DNA of 50,949 nt from Ruminiclostridium papyrosolvens C7 (GCF_000421965.1 NZ_ATAY01000026.1:1-50949); one strand, 5' to 3'. Shown: positions 41,445 through 50,683, numbered from the stretch's first letter. Notes: generated by a model from the letters alone, not told the origin. A program made the numbers and translations.

Positions 41445-43355
41445 ATGATTGACGAGAAGAAATTAAGCAAGTACATATTAAATGAATTGAAAAACGGAAA
41501 TATAACAAAGGGAACGGCTATAGAACTGGTAAAGCAGATAAACTATACCGACCCTCAGGACAACGAAGTAGCTGTAGTTGGTATTGGCTGTAGATTCCGG
41601 GAGGCTGATGATTACGAGTCATTCTGGGAGTTACTGATAAATAAGAGGACTGCGGTGGACAGATGTGCTAAAAAAAGGGTATATGCAATGGAAAAGATCC
41701 TGCCTGAAGGGATTTTGGATAATGTTACAACCCATAGCAAGGGGTCCTATATCAATAACCTGTTCGATTTTGATTATCAACTATTTGATCTTACCTTTGA
41801 AAATGCCACGATAATGGCACCCAGCCAAAGGATTATGCTGGAGGCTGCTTATAGAACTCTTGAAGATGCAGGCTATCTGGGTGAAAGATTAAAAGAAAAT
41901 ATGACAGGAGTTTATATTGGCAATAATTTCACATCGGAATTATTGATTTCACATGCTTCCATAGTCGCGCAGGTTGGAGTTGGGGGATTTGAATCCATTA
42001 TGTATAATTGGTCCAGCGGTTTGGCCACAAGGATATCAAAGCATTTCGATTTGAAAGGCCCTTCCTATGTTGTTGATTTAAGTTGTGCTTCCTCGACAGT
42101 TGCCATATTTAACGCGTATAAGGCAATATTGGACAAGCAATGTGACTCAGCAATTGCAGGTGGGATAAATATAATTCTGAAACCCAATATCCGTATACCC
42201 CGAACCGATGATAAGATTTTTGAACACGAAAATGATGTTATTCAAAGAGATTATGATGATAATCCGGGTGGTGTGTACCATGGTGAAGCGGCTGCGGCAC
42301 TTTTTTTAAAACCGTTAAAAAAGGCAATACAGGACGGAGACCGCATTCATGCTGTATTTAAAGGTGGAAGCTTCAACAATAACGGAACAGATTGTGATTT
42401 TAACGGCAGTAGCGTTGCTGCCATTAAAGAAGTTTTACTCAGTGCGGTTAAAAAGACAGGTATCAATATTGAAGATGTTGGCTGCTTTGACGGGGAAGGC
42501 TCCTCCGACAGACATGAGGAAATGATCCAGACCACCGGGTTGAGTGAGGGAATTAAAATGCTTACCCATAAGAGGCAATACTGTGCCATAGGAAGTGTAC
42601 CGCCAAATATGGGATATATACAGGCTGCAATGGGAGCTTTTTGTGCAATTAAGGGAATTTTGTCCCTAAAACATAATAAAATTCCGCCTGTATACCACTT
42701 TATAAAGCCAACTTCCTTGCTGAATTTTGCAAGTACTCCCTTTTATGTAAATGATATTGCCGTCCAATGGGAAAAACAGCCTGATACTAATCGATGTACA
42801 GGTATTTATTCATTTGGATACGGTGGCAACAACCTTGTGACCTTTTTTCAGGAAGCACCGGAACCTGAAATATTTGAAGAATCCGGTGAAGACGAATTAT
42901 TTATTTTAACGGCTAAATCAGTCTACTCCTTCAATAAAAATATTGATTCGTATATTAAGTTTTTAAAAAGAGAAGAAAAGAACCGTATTATTGATATTTG
43001 TTACACTGCGAGTGTGGGTAGAGCTATTTATCAAAATTACAGGCTGGCTGTTATTGTAAATAGTTGTGAAGATTTATATTTAAAACTAAAGGCCTTCAGA
43101 GAAGGAAAGCTTCTTGATAAAGTTTATTACCAATGTAATGAACAAGTTGATTCAAAGTCAACGAGACCGGATATCAGATTTGAATCTTTACTGCAGGATA
43201 GAGATTTGGATAATGTGGCCAAGGAATTTTGCAAGGGAAGAAATATGAGTTTCAGTAAGATGTATGAAACAAAAAAAGTTAGGATATGTACATTGCCAAA
43301 TTACACTTTTGATAGGAAAAGATGCTGCATATTTGACGAATATAAGAAAAAATAA
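41445..43355 (+). CDS. Inactive ketosynthase (KS0-like) protein with docking domain
   Basis: 636 aa. Residues 1-40 are docking-like helices (LSKYILNELKNGNITKGTAIELV), then a ketosynthase fold (AVVGIGCRFREADDYESFW, PSQRIMLEAAYRTLEDAGYLG). Cys214 is kept in DLSCASST, but the first catalytic His (EAHGT) is Glu351 in FDGEGSS and the second (NVGH) is Tyr391 in PNMGYI. It also retains the post-KS linker and ends in LPNYTFDRKR, where ordinary modules continue into DH or ACP. It cannot decarboxylate malonyl-ACP by the usual mechanism; acyl transfer via Cys214 or a chain-length-factor-like role is possible. It lies 18 bases after the dead acyltransferase. Confidence 0.85.
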   Translation: MIDEKKLSKYILNELKNGNITKGTAIELVKQINYTDPQDNEVAVVGIGCRFREADDYESFWELLINKRTAVDRCAKKRVYAMEKILPEGILDNVTTHSKGSYINNLFDFDYQLFDLTFENATIMAPSQRIMLEAAYRTLEDAGYLGERLKENMTGVYIGNNFTSELLISHASIVAQVGVGGFESIMYNWSSGLATRISKHFDLKGPSYVVDLSCASSTVAIFNAYKAILDKQCDSAIAGGINIILKPNIRIPRTDDKIFEHENDVIQRDYDDNPGGVYHGEAAAALFLKPLKKAIQDGDRIHAVFKGGSFNNNGTDCDFNGSSVAAIKEVLLSAVKKTGINIEDVGCFDGEGSSDRHEEMIQTTGLSEGIKMLTHKRQYCAIGSVPPNMGYIQAAMGAFCAIKGILSLKHNKIPPVYHFIKPTSLLNFASTPFYVNDIAVQWEKQPDTNRCTGIYSFGYGGNNLVTFFQEAPEPEIFEESGEDELFILTAKSVYSFNKNIDSYIKFLKREEKNRIIDICYTASVGRAIYQNYRLAVIVNSCEDLYLKLKAFREGKLLDKVYYQCNEQVDSKSTRPDIRFESLLQDRDLDNVAKEFCKGRNMSFSKMYETKKVRICTLPNYTFDRKRCCIFDEYKKK

Positions 43356-43411
43356 ATCTAAGAAGTTTCAGTTAAGTCTGAATATGAGAAAGTACCCTTA
43401 TAATAGTTTTG

Positions 43412-43440
43412 TTGACATATATTTCATATAATAATATAAT
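43412..43440 (+). promoter_or_regulatory. Perfect consensus promoter of the PadR/ABC operon
   Basis: TTGACA at 43412-43417, 17-bp spacer and TATAAT at 43435-43440. Transcription would begin near 43447. An inverted repeat follows directly, fitting repression by the PadR protein encoded downstream. Confidence 0.85.
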
Positions 43441-43451
43441 ATGATATATAT

Positions 43452-43480
43452 TACTGTGTCACACACAATAGTATACAGTA
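43452..43480. promoter_or_regulatory. Candidate PadR operator
   Basis: TACTGT (43452-43457) and ACAGTA (43475-43480) are perfect inverted arms separated by 17 bases and sit just downstream of the predicted transcription start. PadR repressors commonly bind such sites near their own promoters. Binding is inferred. Confidence 0.4.
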
Positions 43481-43555
43481 CAAAATGTTTTGTTATTAGA
43501 ATGAAATATCTTTAAGCACCTAAAGGGTGTTAATTAAAGGGAAAGAGGGGGTAAT

Positions 43556-43888
43556 TTGGACGCGAAACTTATTAGTGAAATGAATAGGGGCTATTTGCAG
43601 CTGATAGTTTTGGAATGCCTTTGTGAACCCATTCATGGATATGGGCTCATCAAAAAGTTAAGAGACATTGGGTATGATTCGGTAGAAGCAAATACTTTAT
43701 ATCCATTACTATGCCGGTTCGAGAAAAACGGCTGGGCAAGCAGCGAATGGACACTTAACGATGGTCAGCCGCAGAAAAAGTACACTATTACTGCTGAAGG
43801 GATAAGTGTAAGAACTCAGTTAAATGAAATCTGGAAAAAGCAATGTGATATCATGATGAAAGTAAAGGGGAGAATGTATGACGAATAA
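43556..43888 (+). CDS. PadR-family transcriptional repressor
   Basis: 110-aa winged helix protein: LQLIVLECLCEPIHGYGLIKKLRD, ANTLYPLLCRFEKNGWASSEW and a QPQKKYTITAEG wing are diagnostic for PadR, with a C-terminal dimerisation helix. It probably senses a small molecule, perhaps the polyketide product, and controls this operon. Start TTG 43556 behind AGAGGGGG. Its stop overlaps the next gene by 11 bases. Confidence 0.92.
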   Translation: MDAKLISEMNRGYLQLIVLECLCEPIHGYGLIKKLRDIGYDSVEANTLYPLLCRFEKNGWASSEWTLNDGQPQKKYTITAEGISVRTQLNEIWKKQCDIMMKVKGRMYDE

Positions 43889-44846
43889 TTTGAAGACATA
43901 TTTGAATGAAATCAGTCAATATCTTTACACAAATAATTCAAAGGACAAAGAAGATATTCTGAAAGAGATTGAGGCGTATATTCTTGAAGAAACTAAAAAT
44001 ACCTACCAGAAAGTAACGGAAGAAGGAATCCTAAGAGTTACCAAAGATTTCGGATCTCCCAGAGAGGTAGCAAAAAGGTATATGCATGAGCTCCAAGAGA
44101 ACACAATCCCCAGGAAAAGATTTTTTATGATGCTTCTGAGTATAGTATTTGCAATTCACTCAAGCATTTATATGTTTTTAATGATTTATAATATTGATAG
44201 TTTGGCTTTTGACAATTCATATTCTGACAATGTGAAGCTCCTTTTACAAATCTTAAGTGTATTTGTTGTTTTATTTATGGACGCTGTTATATTGCTACCT
44301 ATTACAGCGTATTTATTTAAAAAGAAACGTGATTTTAAATTTTTCAAATTTATTAGTGACAATGATGAAAATACCAGCTTATCAGATATTAGTTTTTTTC
44401 GTCCTAAACAAAGAAAAGACAATATAATTCTAATGTTTGTAAGCATAGTTGTTTTTGCTGTAGAGTTATTGGTTTATGCAAAATACAAAACTCTGTTCGT
44501 TATTTCATCTTTAAAGGATCATAACGTAATTCTTGCGGACAATGTAATATGCAAGGCCGTTTCTATAGCAATCATAGTTGTAACGGCAATTCATTTCGTT
44601 AACTATCTGTATAAAGCATTATCAGGTAAAATCTCCGGGGAACTTTTATTGACAACTATAAGATTAGTTTTGTTATGGGCTGCTATAAACGTCATAACAT
44701 TTTACCGGAATGAAGTTCCTGAATTTCAGGATGCTTTGAAAGGGATGAATTATCTTAATATAGTTATGGTAATAGTGGTTGTTTTGTTTTTGTACAGCTG
44801 TATTCGGAATTGTGTCATATCAAATATAAAATATAAGTTAAAATAA
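43878..44846 (+). CDS. HAAS-domain multispan membrane protein
   Basis: 322 aa. The N-terminal roughly 75 residues form a HAAS/DUF1700-type helical domain (LKTYLNEISQYLY, KEDILKEIEAYILEE, VTKDFGSPREVAKRYMHEL) that commonly partners PadR regulators. About six membrane helices follow (FFMMLLSIVFAI, VFVVLFMDAVILLPITAYL, LMFVSIVVFAVELLV, AVSIAIIVVTAIHFV, IRLVLLWAAINVI, IVMVIVVVLFLYSC). It is likely a membrane sensor or antisigma-like companion of PadR. No catalytic motif. Confidence 0.75.
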   Translation: MTNNLKTYLNEISQYLYTNNSKDKEDILKEIEAYILEETKNTYQKVTEEGILRVTKDFGSPREVAKRYMHELQENTIPRKRFFMMLLSIVFAIHSSIYMFLMIYNIDSLAFDNSYSDNVKLLLQILSVFVVLFMDAVILLPITAYLFKKKRDFKFFKFISDNDENTSLSDISFFRPKQRKDNIILMFVSIVVFAVELLVYAKYKTLFVISSLKDHNVILADNVICKAVSIAIIVVTAIHFVNYLYKALSGKISGELLLTTIRLVLLWAAINVITFYRNEVPEFQDALKGMNYLNIVMVIVVVLFLYSCIRNCVISNIKYKLK

Positions 44847-44866
44847 AAAGTTTGGAGGGGTATACA

Positions 44867-45796
44867 GTGGTTTTAAAAGTTGAAAACATGGTTAAGAGTT
44901 TTAATAAATTAGTTGCAGTAAATGGTGTAAGCTTACAGGTTAAAGAAGGGGATATCTTAGGATTACTTGGCCCGAATGGTGCAGGTAAGTCAACATTTAT
45001 CAATGCGATTCTTGGACTTACAAAAGTAGATGAAGGAACCATAGAGATTTTTGGGAATAAAATTTCCAGAGCTGCAAAAAAGAAAATTGGCTTTGTGCCT
45101 CAGGAGATTGCTATATGTTACGAGCTAAATGCATATGACAATGTTGCCTTCTTTGGAAAACTATATGGTTTAAGGGGAGCCGCATTGAAGGAAGCAGTTA
45201 AAAAATCAATGGAGTTCACCGGCCTTTGGGACAGAAGAAAGGAAAATCCCAAAAAATACTCGGGGGGTATGCAAAGACGTCTTAATATTGCATGTGCCAT
45301 TGTCCATGAACCTGAACTTTTGATAATGGATGAACCGACAGTAGGTGTTGACCCACAATCAAGAAATAACATCTTGGAAACAATAAAAAAACTCAATGAG
45401 AACGGGACAACAGTTATTTATACTTCCCACTACATGGAAGAAATTGAGGAAATATGCACGAAAGTAGCAATTATTGATTTAGGAAAGCTTATTGCCGAAG
45501 GAACAAGCGATAGTATTAAAAATAGTATTCTGACTGAGAGATTAACAAAATTTGAAGTTGAGGACGATAACGGCAAATGTGAGAATATCATAAAGGACAT
45601 TGAAGGTGTAATAAGCTGCAGTGTCAATGAAAACGGCAATGCTCTTCTGGTAAAGTCAAAGAAAAACATCGATAATCTTCCTATTATGATTGAAAGACTT
45701 GTAAAAGGCGGAGTAAAAATCATATCTGTAAATATTGAGCAACCAACACTGGAGGCTGCATTTCTGTCTTTAACAGGTAAAACACTAAGAGATTAA
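44867..45796 (+). CDS. ABC transporter ATP-binding protein
   Basis: 309 aa. Walker A GPNGAGKST, signature YSGGMQRRLN, Walker B LLIMDEPTVGVD and switch His in YTSHYMEE are all present, the DrrA/CcmA type. The C-terminal roughly 90 residues form a regulatory extension. Start GTG 44867 is chosen because GGAGGGG lies 7-8 bases before it; the frame is open to TTG 44852. It powers the two permeases downstream. Confidence 0.95.
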   Translation: MVLKVENMVKSFNKLVAVNGVSLQVKEGDILGLLGPNGAGKSTFINAILGLTKVDEGTIEIFGNKISRAAKKKIGFVPQEIAICYELNAYDNVAFFGKLYGLRGAALKEAVKKSMEFTGLWDRRKENPKKYSGGMQRRLNIACAIVHEPELLIMDEPTVGVDPQSRNNILETIKKLNENGTTVIYTSHYMEEIEEICTKVAIIDLGKLIAEGTSDSIKNSILTERLTKFEVEDDNGKCENIIKDIEGVISCSVNENGNALLVKSKKNIDNLPIMIERLVKGGVKIISVNIEQPTLEAAFLSLTGKTLRD

Positions 45797-45813
45797 GTGA
45801 TTGGAGGATAGCA

Positions 45814-46941
45814 ATGAATACATTATATATTGCTTATTATACAATAAAAAGAATCATGCTGGATAAAAGGACCAATATTATGAAAATATTGATTCCGATT
45901 GTCGCTATAGTAATATTGGGTATGGCATTAAAAGGCTCTTTTGAGCTATCCAGCATGGATATTATTAAAGTAGGGTACCTGAATCTTGACAATGGAAAAC
46001 AGGGAGAGACCCTTGTAAAAATCTTAAAAGAGGATAAATCCATTAAAGAATTGATAAGTCTTGTTCAGGTTGATTCTGTTGATAAAGCTGAAAAAATGAT
46101 TTCTGATAATAAAATTTCATCGCTCATATTTATTGATAAAGATTATACAAAGCAAATAGAAAGCGGTGAGAAATCAAGTGTTACAATATACTCCAGCAAA
46201 TATTCAGACTACAAACTGACAGTTGTACAGAACATTATGGATTCGTATGTCAATATTGTTAACACAAATATAGCAGTTGCCATGGTAACGGGCAAACCTG
46301 CAGAATATGATTCTTCTTCCAGTATCAAGGAAATACCTATTTCCATCAACGGTAACAGGCCAAAGGCTATTGACTATTACGCAGTTACGATACTTGTGCT
46401 GTCGCTGTTGTCCGGTGCGGCATTTGGATGTGAGTTGGTGGGAGAAGATTACATAGGAGTAATGGGCAAGAGGATTAAAAGTACTCCGGTTAGTCCGGTT
46501 CAACAATATGCAGGAAAGATGATAGGGGCATGCCTTTCGAACTTTGTGCAGGGTCTTGTCATGGTCTTATTTACAAAGTTTGTTCTTAAGGCCAATTGGG
46601 GAAGCAATATATTCATAATATTGGCTTTCACACTACTTGTGGCAGTATTTGCTACAGCAATAGGTGCTATGTTATGCATAATATTCAATGATGTAAACCG
46701 TGCTGGGGCTTTATCAAGTCTCCTTGTTCCCATATTTACATTCATTGCAGGAGGGTATGTAAAAATTGATTTTGGACCTATTAAATACCTTTCACCAAAT
46801 CAATGGGCACATACAGCATTTTTTAATACCATTTACAATGGGGATCAGCATCTGGTAGTAACCAATGTTCTTGCGTTACTTATAGCTACCGTTGTTATTT
46901 CGACTGTTTCTATTATATTGGCAAGGAGGAGAACAAATTGA
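45814..46941 (+). CDS. ABC-2 type transporter permease 1
   Basis: 375 aa. One N-terminal membrane helix (ILIPIVAIVILGMAL), a large extracytoplasmic region (about 40-195), then five helices (ITILVLSLLSGAAFG-like AVTILVLSLLSG onward) with a PVSPVQQYAGKMIG coupling segment. This is the ABC-2/YhgE-like export permease topology used for drug, lipid or peptide export. Overlaps permease 2 by four bases. Confidence 0.9.
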   Translation: MNTLYIAYYTIKRIMLDKRTNIMKILIPIVAIVILGMALKGSFELSSMDIIKVGYLNLDNGKQGETLVKILKEDKSIKELISLVQVDSVDKAEKMISDNKISSLIFIDKDYTKQIESGEKSSVTIYSSKYSDYKLTVVQNIMDSYVNIVNTNIAVAMVTGKPAEYDSSSSIKEIPISINGNRPKAIDYYAVTILVLSLLSGAAFGCELVGEDYIGVMGKRIKSTPVSPVQQYAGKMIGACLSNFVQGLVMVLFTKFVLKANWGSNIFIILAFTLLVAVFATAIGAMLCIIFNDVNRAGALSSLLVPIFTFIAGGYVKIDFGPIKYLSPNQWAHTAFFNTIYNGDQHLVVTNVLALLIATVVISTVSIILARRRTN

Positions 46942-48056
46942 CAGTATTATTTAGTAATATAAGACGTATTTTCAAAAAGAAATTGAACTTTCTTTTTATG
47001 TTGGTTATACCGGTGCTTTTAACTGTTGTAGTTGTGGTTGGCTCAACAGGTAACGCGGTTTACAAAGTGACTTTGGTAGATAATGACAATACAAAACTGA
47101 CCCAGTTATTTTCAGATTTCTTGAAGGATAAAAGTGAAAATATTAAGCTGGTGGACTACAAAGAAGATGAAATTAAAAATGCAGTAATAAATTCAAAAAT
47201 TGATTGTGGAATTGTAATAAATAAAGACTTTACAAAAAATATTCTAAGTGGAAAAGATGATAATGTAGATTTTTATATGCTTGAAGGAACTAACGCAAAT
47301 GAACCTATAAAGCTGTCAATAAGCAGTTTCTTCAGTTCGGCTAAGACAATAAGCAAATCTGCAAATCAAGATGAAAACCTATTCTATCAATCTATGGATA
47401 AATATCTCAATGGGTCGTTGAAACTAGACAACAAGAAATTTGACGGTGAAGCAGAAAACAGTCAGCGAAAGACATTATCAATAGGATTCTTTGCAATGGG
47501 CCTGATGCTGCTTATGATGTCAGCTACAACATTGATAATGAAGGATAAGGAATATAAAACCTTTACAAGAATTATGACAACCCCAGTTTCTCTTAGAAGC
47601 TATTTTCTCCAGAATATCATCAGCTTTACACTTGTAGCCTTTATCCAGATAGTAGTTGTACTTTACATATTGTGGAAGGGGTATCACATCGATTTTGGAG
47701 GAGTATTCCTGCAGTTAGTGCTATTATCCTTGCTGTTTGCACTTACTTGCGTTTCAATAGGAATAATAATCTCAAGGTATGCAAAAAAGTCATCACATGT
47801 AAATGCAATGGTTGCTTTATTAACTATGCCTATGCTGATGCTGGGAGGTTGCTTATGGCCGTTTGATTTCATGCCCGATTCATTACAGAGGATAGGACAA
47901 TTATTACCGACCAGGTGGTATATGCTGGCTGCGACAAAAATATTCGAAGGAAAGAGCATTGCGGATTGTGCTATCCAGATAGCATTAATGCTTGCCTTTG
48001 CCCTTGTACTGTTTGTATTGACCTTCTTCCGCAAGGTTGACATGGCGAAGTCCTAA
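46938..48056 (+). CDS. ABC-2 type transporter permease 2
   Basis: 372 aa, same topology as permease 1: helix at LFMLVIPVLLTVVVVVG, external domain, then FFAMGLMLLMMSATTLIM and further helices including ALTCVSIGIIISR and MLMLGGCLWPFDFMPDSLQ. TTG start at 46938 overlaps the previous stop behind AAGGAGGAGA. Together with permease 1 and the ATPase it forms a complete heterodimeric exporter, a plausible self-resistance or secretion pump for the polyketide. Confidence 0.9.
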   Translation: MTVLFSNIRRIFKKKLNFLFMLVIPVLLTVVVVVGSTGNAVYKVTLVDNDNTKLTQLFSDFLKDKSENIKLVDYKEDEIKNAVINSKIDCGIVINKDFTKNILSGKDDNVDFYMLEGTNANEPIKLSISSFFSSAKTISKSANQDENLFYQSMDKYLNGSLKLDNKKFDGEAENSQRKTLSIGFFAMGLMLLMMSATTLIMKDKEYKTFTRIMTTPVSLRSYFLQNIISFTLVAFIQIVVVLYILWKGYHIDFGGVFLQLVLLSLLFALTCVSIGIIISRYAKKSSHVNAMVALLTMPMLMLGGCLWPFDFMPDSLQRIGQLLPTRWYMLAATKIFEGKSIADCAIQIALMLAFALVLFVLTFFRKVDMAKS

Positions 48057-48109
48057 TTCACAGACTAAATGATGGGCCCGAAAGTATTGTATTAGTAGAG
48101 GAGCGTTAT

Positions 48110-50683
48110 ATGAAAAAGGTAATGTTTATAAATCTATATGATTTTTCAAGCTTGAAACGTATACAGACTCCGTTGGGATTATTGTCTTTATACTTTATTT
48201 TAAAGAACAAAACAGATTACGATGTAGAGATATGTGATTTTAATGATGTTTACTATGACGGTATTCTGAGGGATGATGGTTTCCAGAAGAATATTGATTG
48301 TATGGTTGATTATATTATCGGAAAGAAGCCCGATATAATAAGTGTTTACACAATGTGTAACAACTATCACATAGCTCTGTTTCTGTGCAAGGCAATCAGA
48401 AAAAAGAATCCCAATATTATAACACTACTTGCGGGCCCTCATGCAACTATGGTTGCTGAAGAGACACTAAGCGGATTTGATTCTATCGATTATATTGGTT
48501 TGGGTGAAGGTGAGGAAACGATTGTCCCTATACTAAATGGGATTTTAAATAATAATGTTGAGGGAATTGTCGGTTTGGCGTACAGAGATGTTGAAGGCAA
48601 AATTATAGCCAATTGGAACAGGACTGAAATCGCAGATATTGAAAGCCTGGAAGTAATTGATTTTACTAAGGTGGGGGTTGAAGCTGATAAAATCAGGGAA
48701 CTTGGGTCTGTTGATATTGAAGGCGGAAGAGGGTGTCCTTTCAGATGTGCTTTCTGTTCAACGCAAAAATTCTGGGGAAACCATTTCAGGGTCAAAAGTA
48801 TTCCGAAAATAATTTCTGAAGTAGAGTTTTATATGGAGAAACTTCAGATCAGGGATTTCAATTTCCAACATGATTTATTTACTTTTAATAAGAAATATAT
48901 TCTTGAGTTTTGTGATGAAATAATTAAAAGAAAAATGAATATAACTTGGAAGTGCAGTGCAAGAATTGACACGGTAGACCGTGAAATGCTCCTTAAAATG
49001 TCTGAGTCCGGGTGTGTAGGAATATTTTTCGGAGTTGAGACCGGGTCAAAAACAGTTCAAAGGGCTGTAAACAAAAACTTAAAGCTTGAAAAGGTGGATC
49101 AGGTTTTAAAAGGGTTGATAGAAAGTAATATAACAGCCGTATTTTCTTTTATTTACGGATTTCCAACTGAGCTGGGAGAAGACCTGAATGATACTCTTAC
49201 AATGATACACCAAATTAAGAAAGATAATATTACCCGAAATTTTAAGGGAACATTTTTGATTGAATTATGGCCCCTGGCATTCCTACCGGGTACAAGCATG
49301 GGGCACAACTATTATGATGATCTAAAGTTCAATGAATTCCGGGGAATGGATTTCAATAATAGTGACTATACCAGATGTTCTGAAGTTAACGATCTTGTAA
49401 AAGAAAATAAAAAAATATTCCTTAATTTTTATAGCATTGAAAAAAACAGTACGGTGGAGTTTAAATTTTTAAATGTTTTTATAATGTATTTGTTTAATTT
49501 CTGCTATTCATTTATTTATGAAGCAATGGATTTAATTATAGAATATTATAATAATAATATTCTGGAAATGTATCTGGATTTCTTTAAATACAACAGGGAC
49601 GAAGTAATAAGCTTTTTTCAAAATAAAACTATCGGGGGAATACTCCCTAAATATGACGAGTTGGGTGAATTTTTCAGCATATTGGATAGTTTTGTAGGGA
49701 AGAGCCCGGTATGTAAAAGTGCTAGTGAGAAATATCCTGATACCATGAAAACGATTAAATCATATGCATCAATGTTTCAAGGTAAATCAAACAAAAATAG
49801 TCAGAGCCCGGGCAATGTACAAGCCTCCTTGTATAAAGCATTGGAGAGAAGATATCCCAAATTACTGTTGCCGGTAGAGAAGGGTATGTCCGCAACTGAA
49901 TTATACCGAGATGTTGTGAGCAGGGGAAAGGTATACAGAAATAGCGATAATCTGTTTAAAACCTCGGATAAAGATTTTATGATGCATTTGGATACAAGAT
50001 CTGAACAAATAGAACTTATATATATGCATAACCGTGCTGACTATGAAAGATTTATTCAAGTAATGGCATATCGTTGTGAGCCTGTACATATACCTGACAA
50101 ATCAAATGTTTTTGTACTTAATGAAGTTACAAACTGGGAGAAGATAAGAGAGTACAAAAAGGAATATGTTCGGCTGGGGGGAAATGAGTGGGAAAAAGAG
50201 CTGGATGCTTTCATGAGTAATAGAAAAAATTACACGGAAACAGTTATTGTATGTGGTCAAAAGTCAGGTGAGGCATCCAGTTATCCGGAGCATAGACCGG
50301 ATTCAATAGAAAATATTCAATTCAATGCAAAAATCAGACTGTTTCAGCAGCTTTCATCTTACCTATCTTCAAAAAACAATTTGAAAAGCAGCGATAAATT
50401 GACCAATCGACTTGTAAATGACTGTGTTGCACTGATATTAACTACAGGTCAGTATGATAAGGATATCGCTATGGCAATGGTAAATATAAAGAATGGAAAA
50501 TGCTTTGATACAGCCAAGCTCCAGAAATATATTACCGAGGGTGAAAATATAGAGGGGTTAGTTTGCAAAGCTGTCAAGTTGACTTCGCACTTGGAGGATA
50601 TATTCAATAGCTACAGCGGAGATTTGGGTGACGCAGAAAGTTTAATGGAACACATTTATTTGAATGTGCTCACAACATTGTAG
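48110..50683 (+). CDS. B12-binding radical SAM enzyme with large unknown C-terminal region
   Basis: 857 aa. Residues 1 to about 150 form a cobalamin-binding Rossmann domain (TPLGLLSLYFILKNK, DIISVYTMCNNYH, LLAGPHATMVAEE). The radical SAM core (about 195-430) has Cys209, Cys213 and Cys216 in GRGCPFRCAFC, then IFFGVETGSKTVQ and FIYGFPTELGED. From about residue 450 onward there are some 400 residues I do not recognise, with an acidic/aromatic helical stretch and segments such as FVLNEVTNWEKI and TETVIVCGQKSG. It may methylate or rearrange the polyketide or a peptide partner. ATG 48110 follows GAGGAGCG. It lies 53 bases after the exporter genes. Confidence 0.85.
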   Translation: MKKVMFINLYDFSSLKRIQTPLGLLSLYFILKNKTDYDVEICDFNDVYYDGILRDDGFQKNIDCMVDYIIGKKPDIISVYTMCNNYHIALFLCKAIRKKNPNIITLLAGPHATMVAEETLSGFDSIDYIGLGEGEETIVPILNGILNNNVEGIVGLAYRDVEGKIIANWNRTEIADIESLEVIDFTKVGVEADKIRELGSVDIEGGRGCPFRCAFCSTQKFWGNHFRVKSIPKIISEVEFYMEKLQIRDFNFQHDLFTFNKKYILEFCDEIIKRKMNITWKCSARIDTVDREMLLKMSESGCVGIFFGVETGSKTVQRAVNKNLKLEKVDQVLKGLIESNITAVFSFIYGFPTELGEDLNDTLTMIHQIKKDNITRNFKGTFLIELWPLAFLPGTSMGHNYYDDLKFNEFRGMDFNNSDYTRCSEVNDLVKENKKIFLNFYSIEKNSTVEFKFLNVFIMYLFNFCYSFIYEAMDLIIEYYNNNILEMYLDFFKYNRDEVISFFQNKTIGGILPKYDELGEFFSILDSFVGKSPVCKSASEKYPDTMKTIKSYASMFQGKSNKNSQSPGNVQASLYKALERRYPKLLLPVEKGMSATELYRDVVSRGKVYRNSDNLFKTSDKDFMMHLDTRSEQIELIYMHNRADYERFIQVMAYRCEPVHIPDKSNVFVLNEVTNWEKIREYKKEYVRLGGNEWEKELDAFMSNRKNYTETVIVCGQKSGEASSYPEHRPDSIENIQFNAKIRLFQQLSSYLSSKNNLKSSDKLTNRLVNDCVALILTTGQYDKDIAMAMVNIKNGKCFDTAKLQKYITEGENIEGLVCKAVKLTSHLEDIFNSYSGDLGDAESLMEHIYLNVLTTL

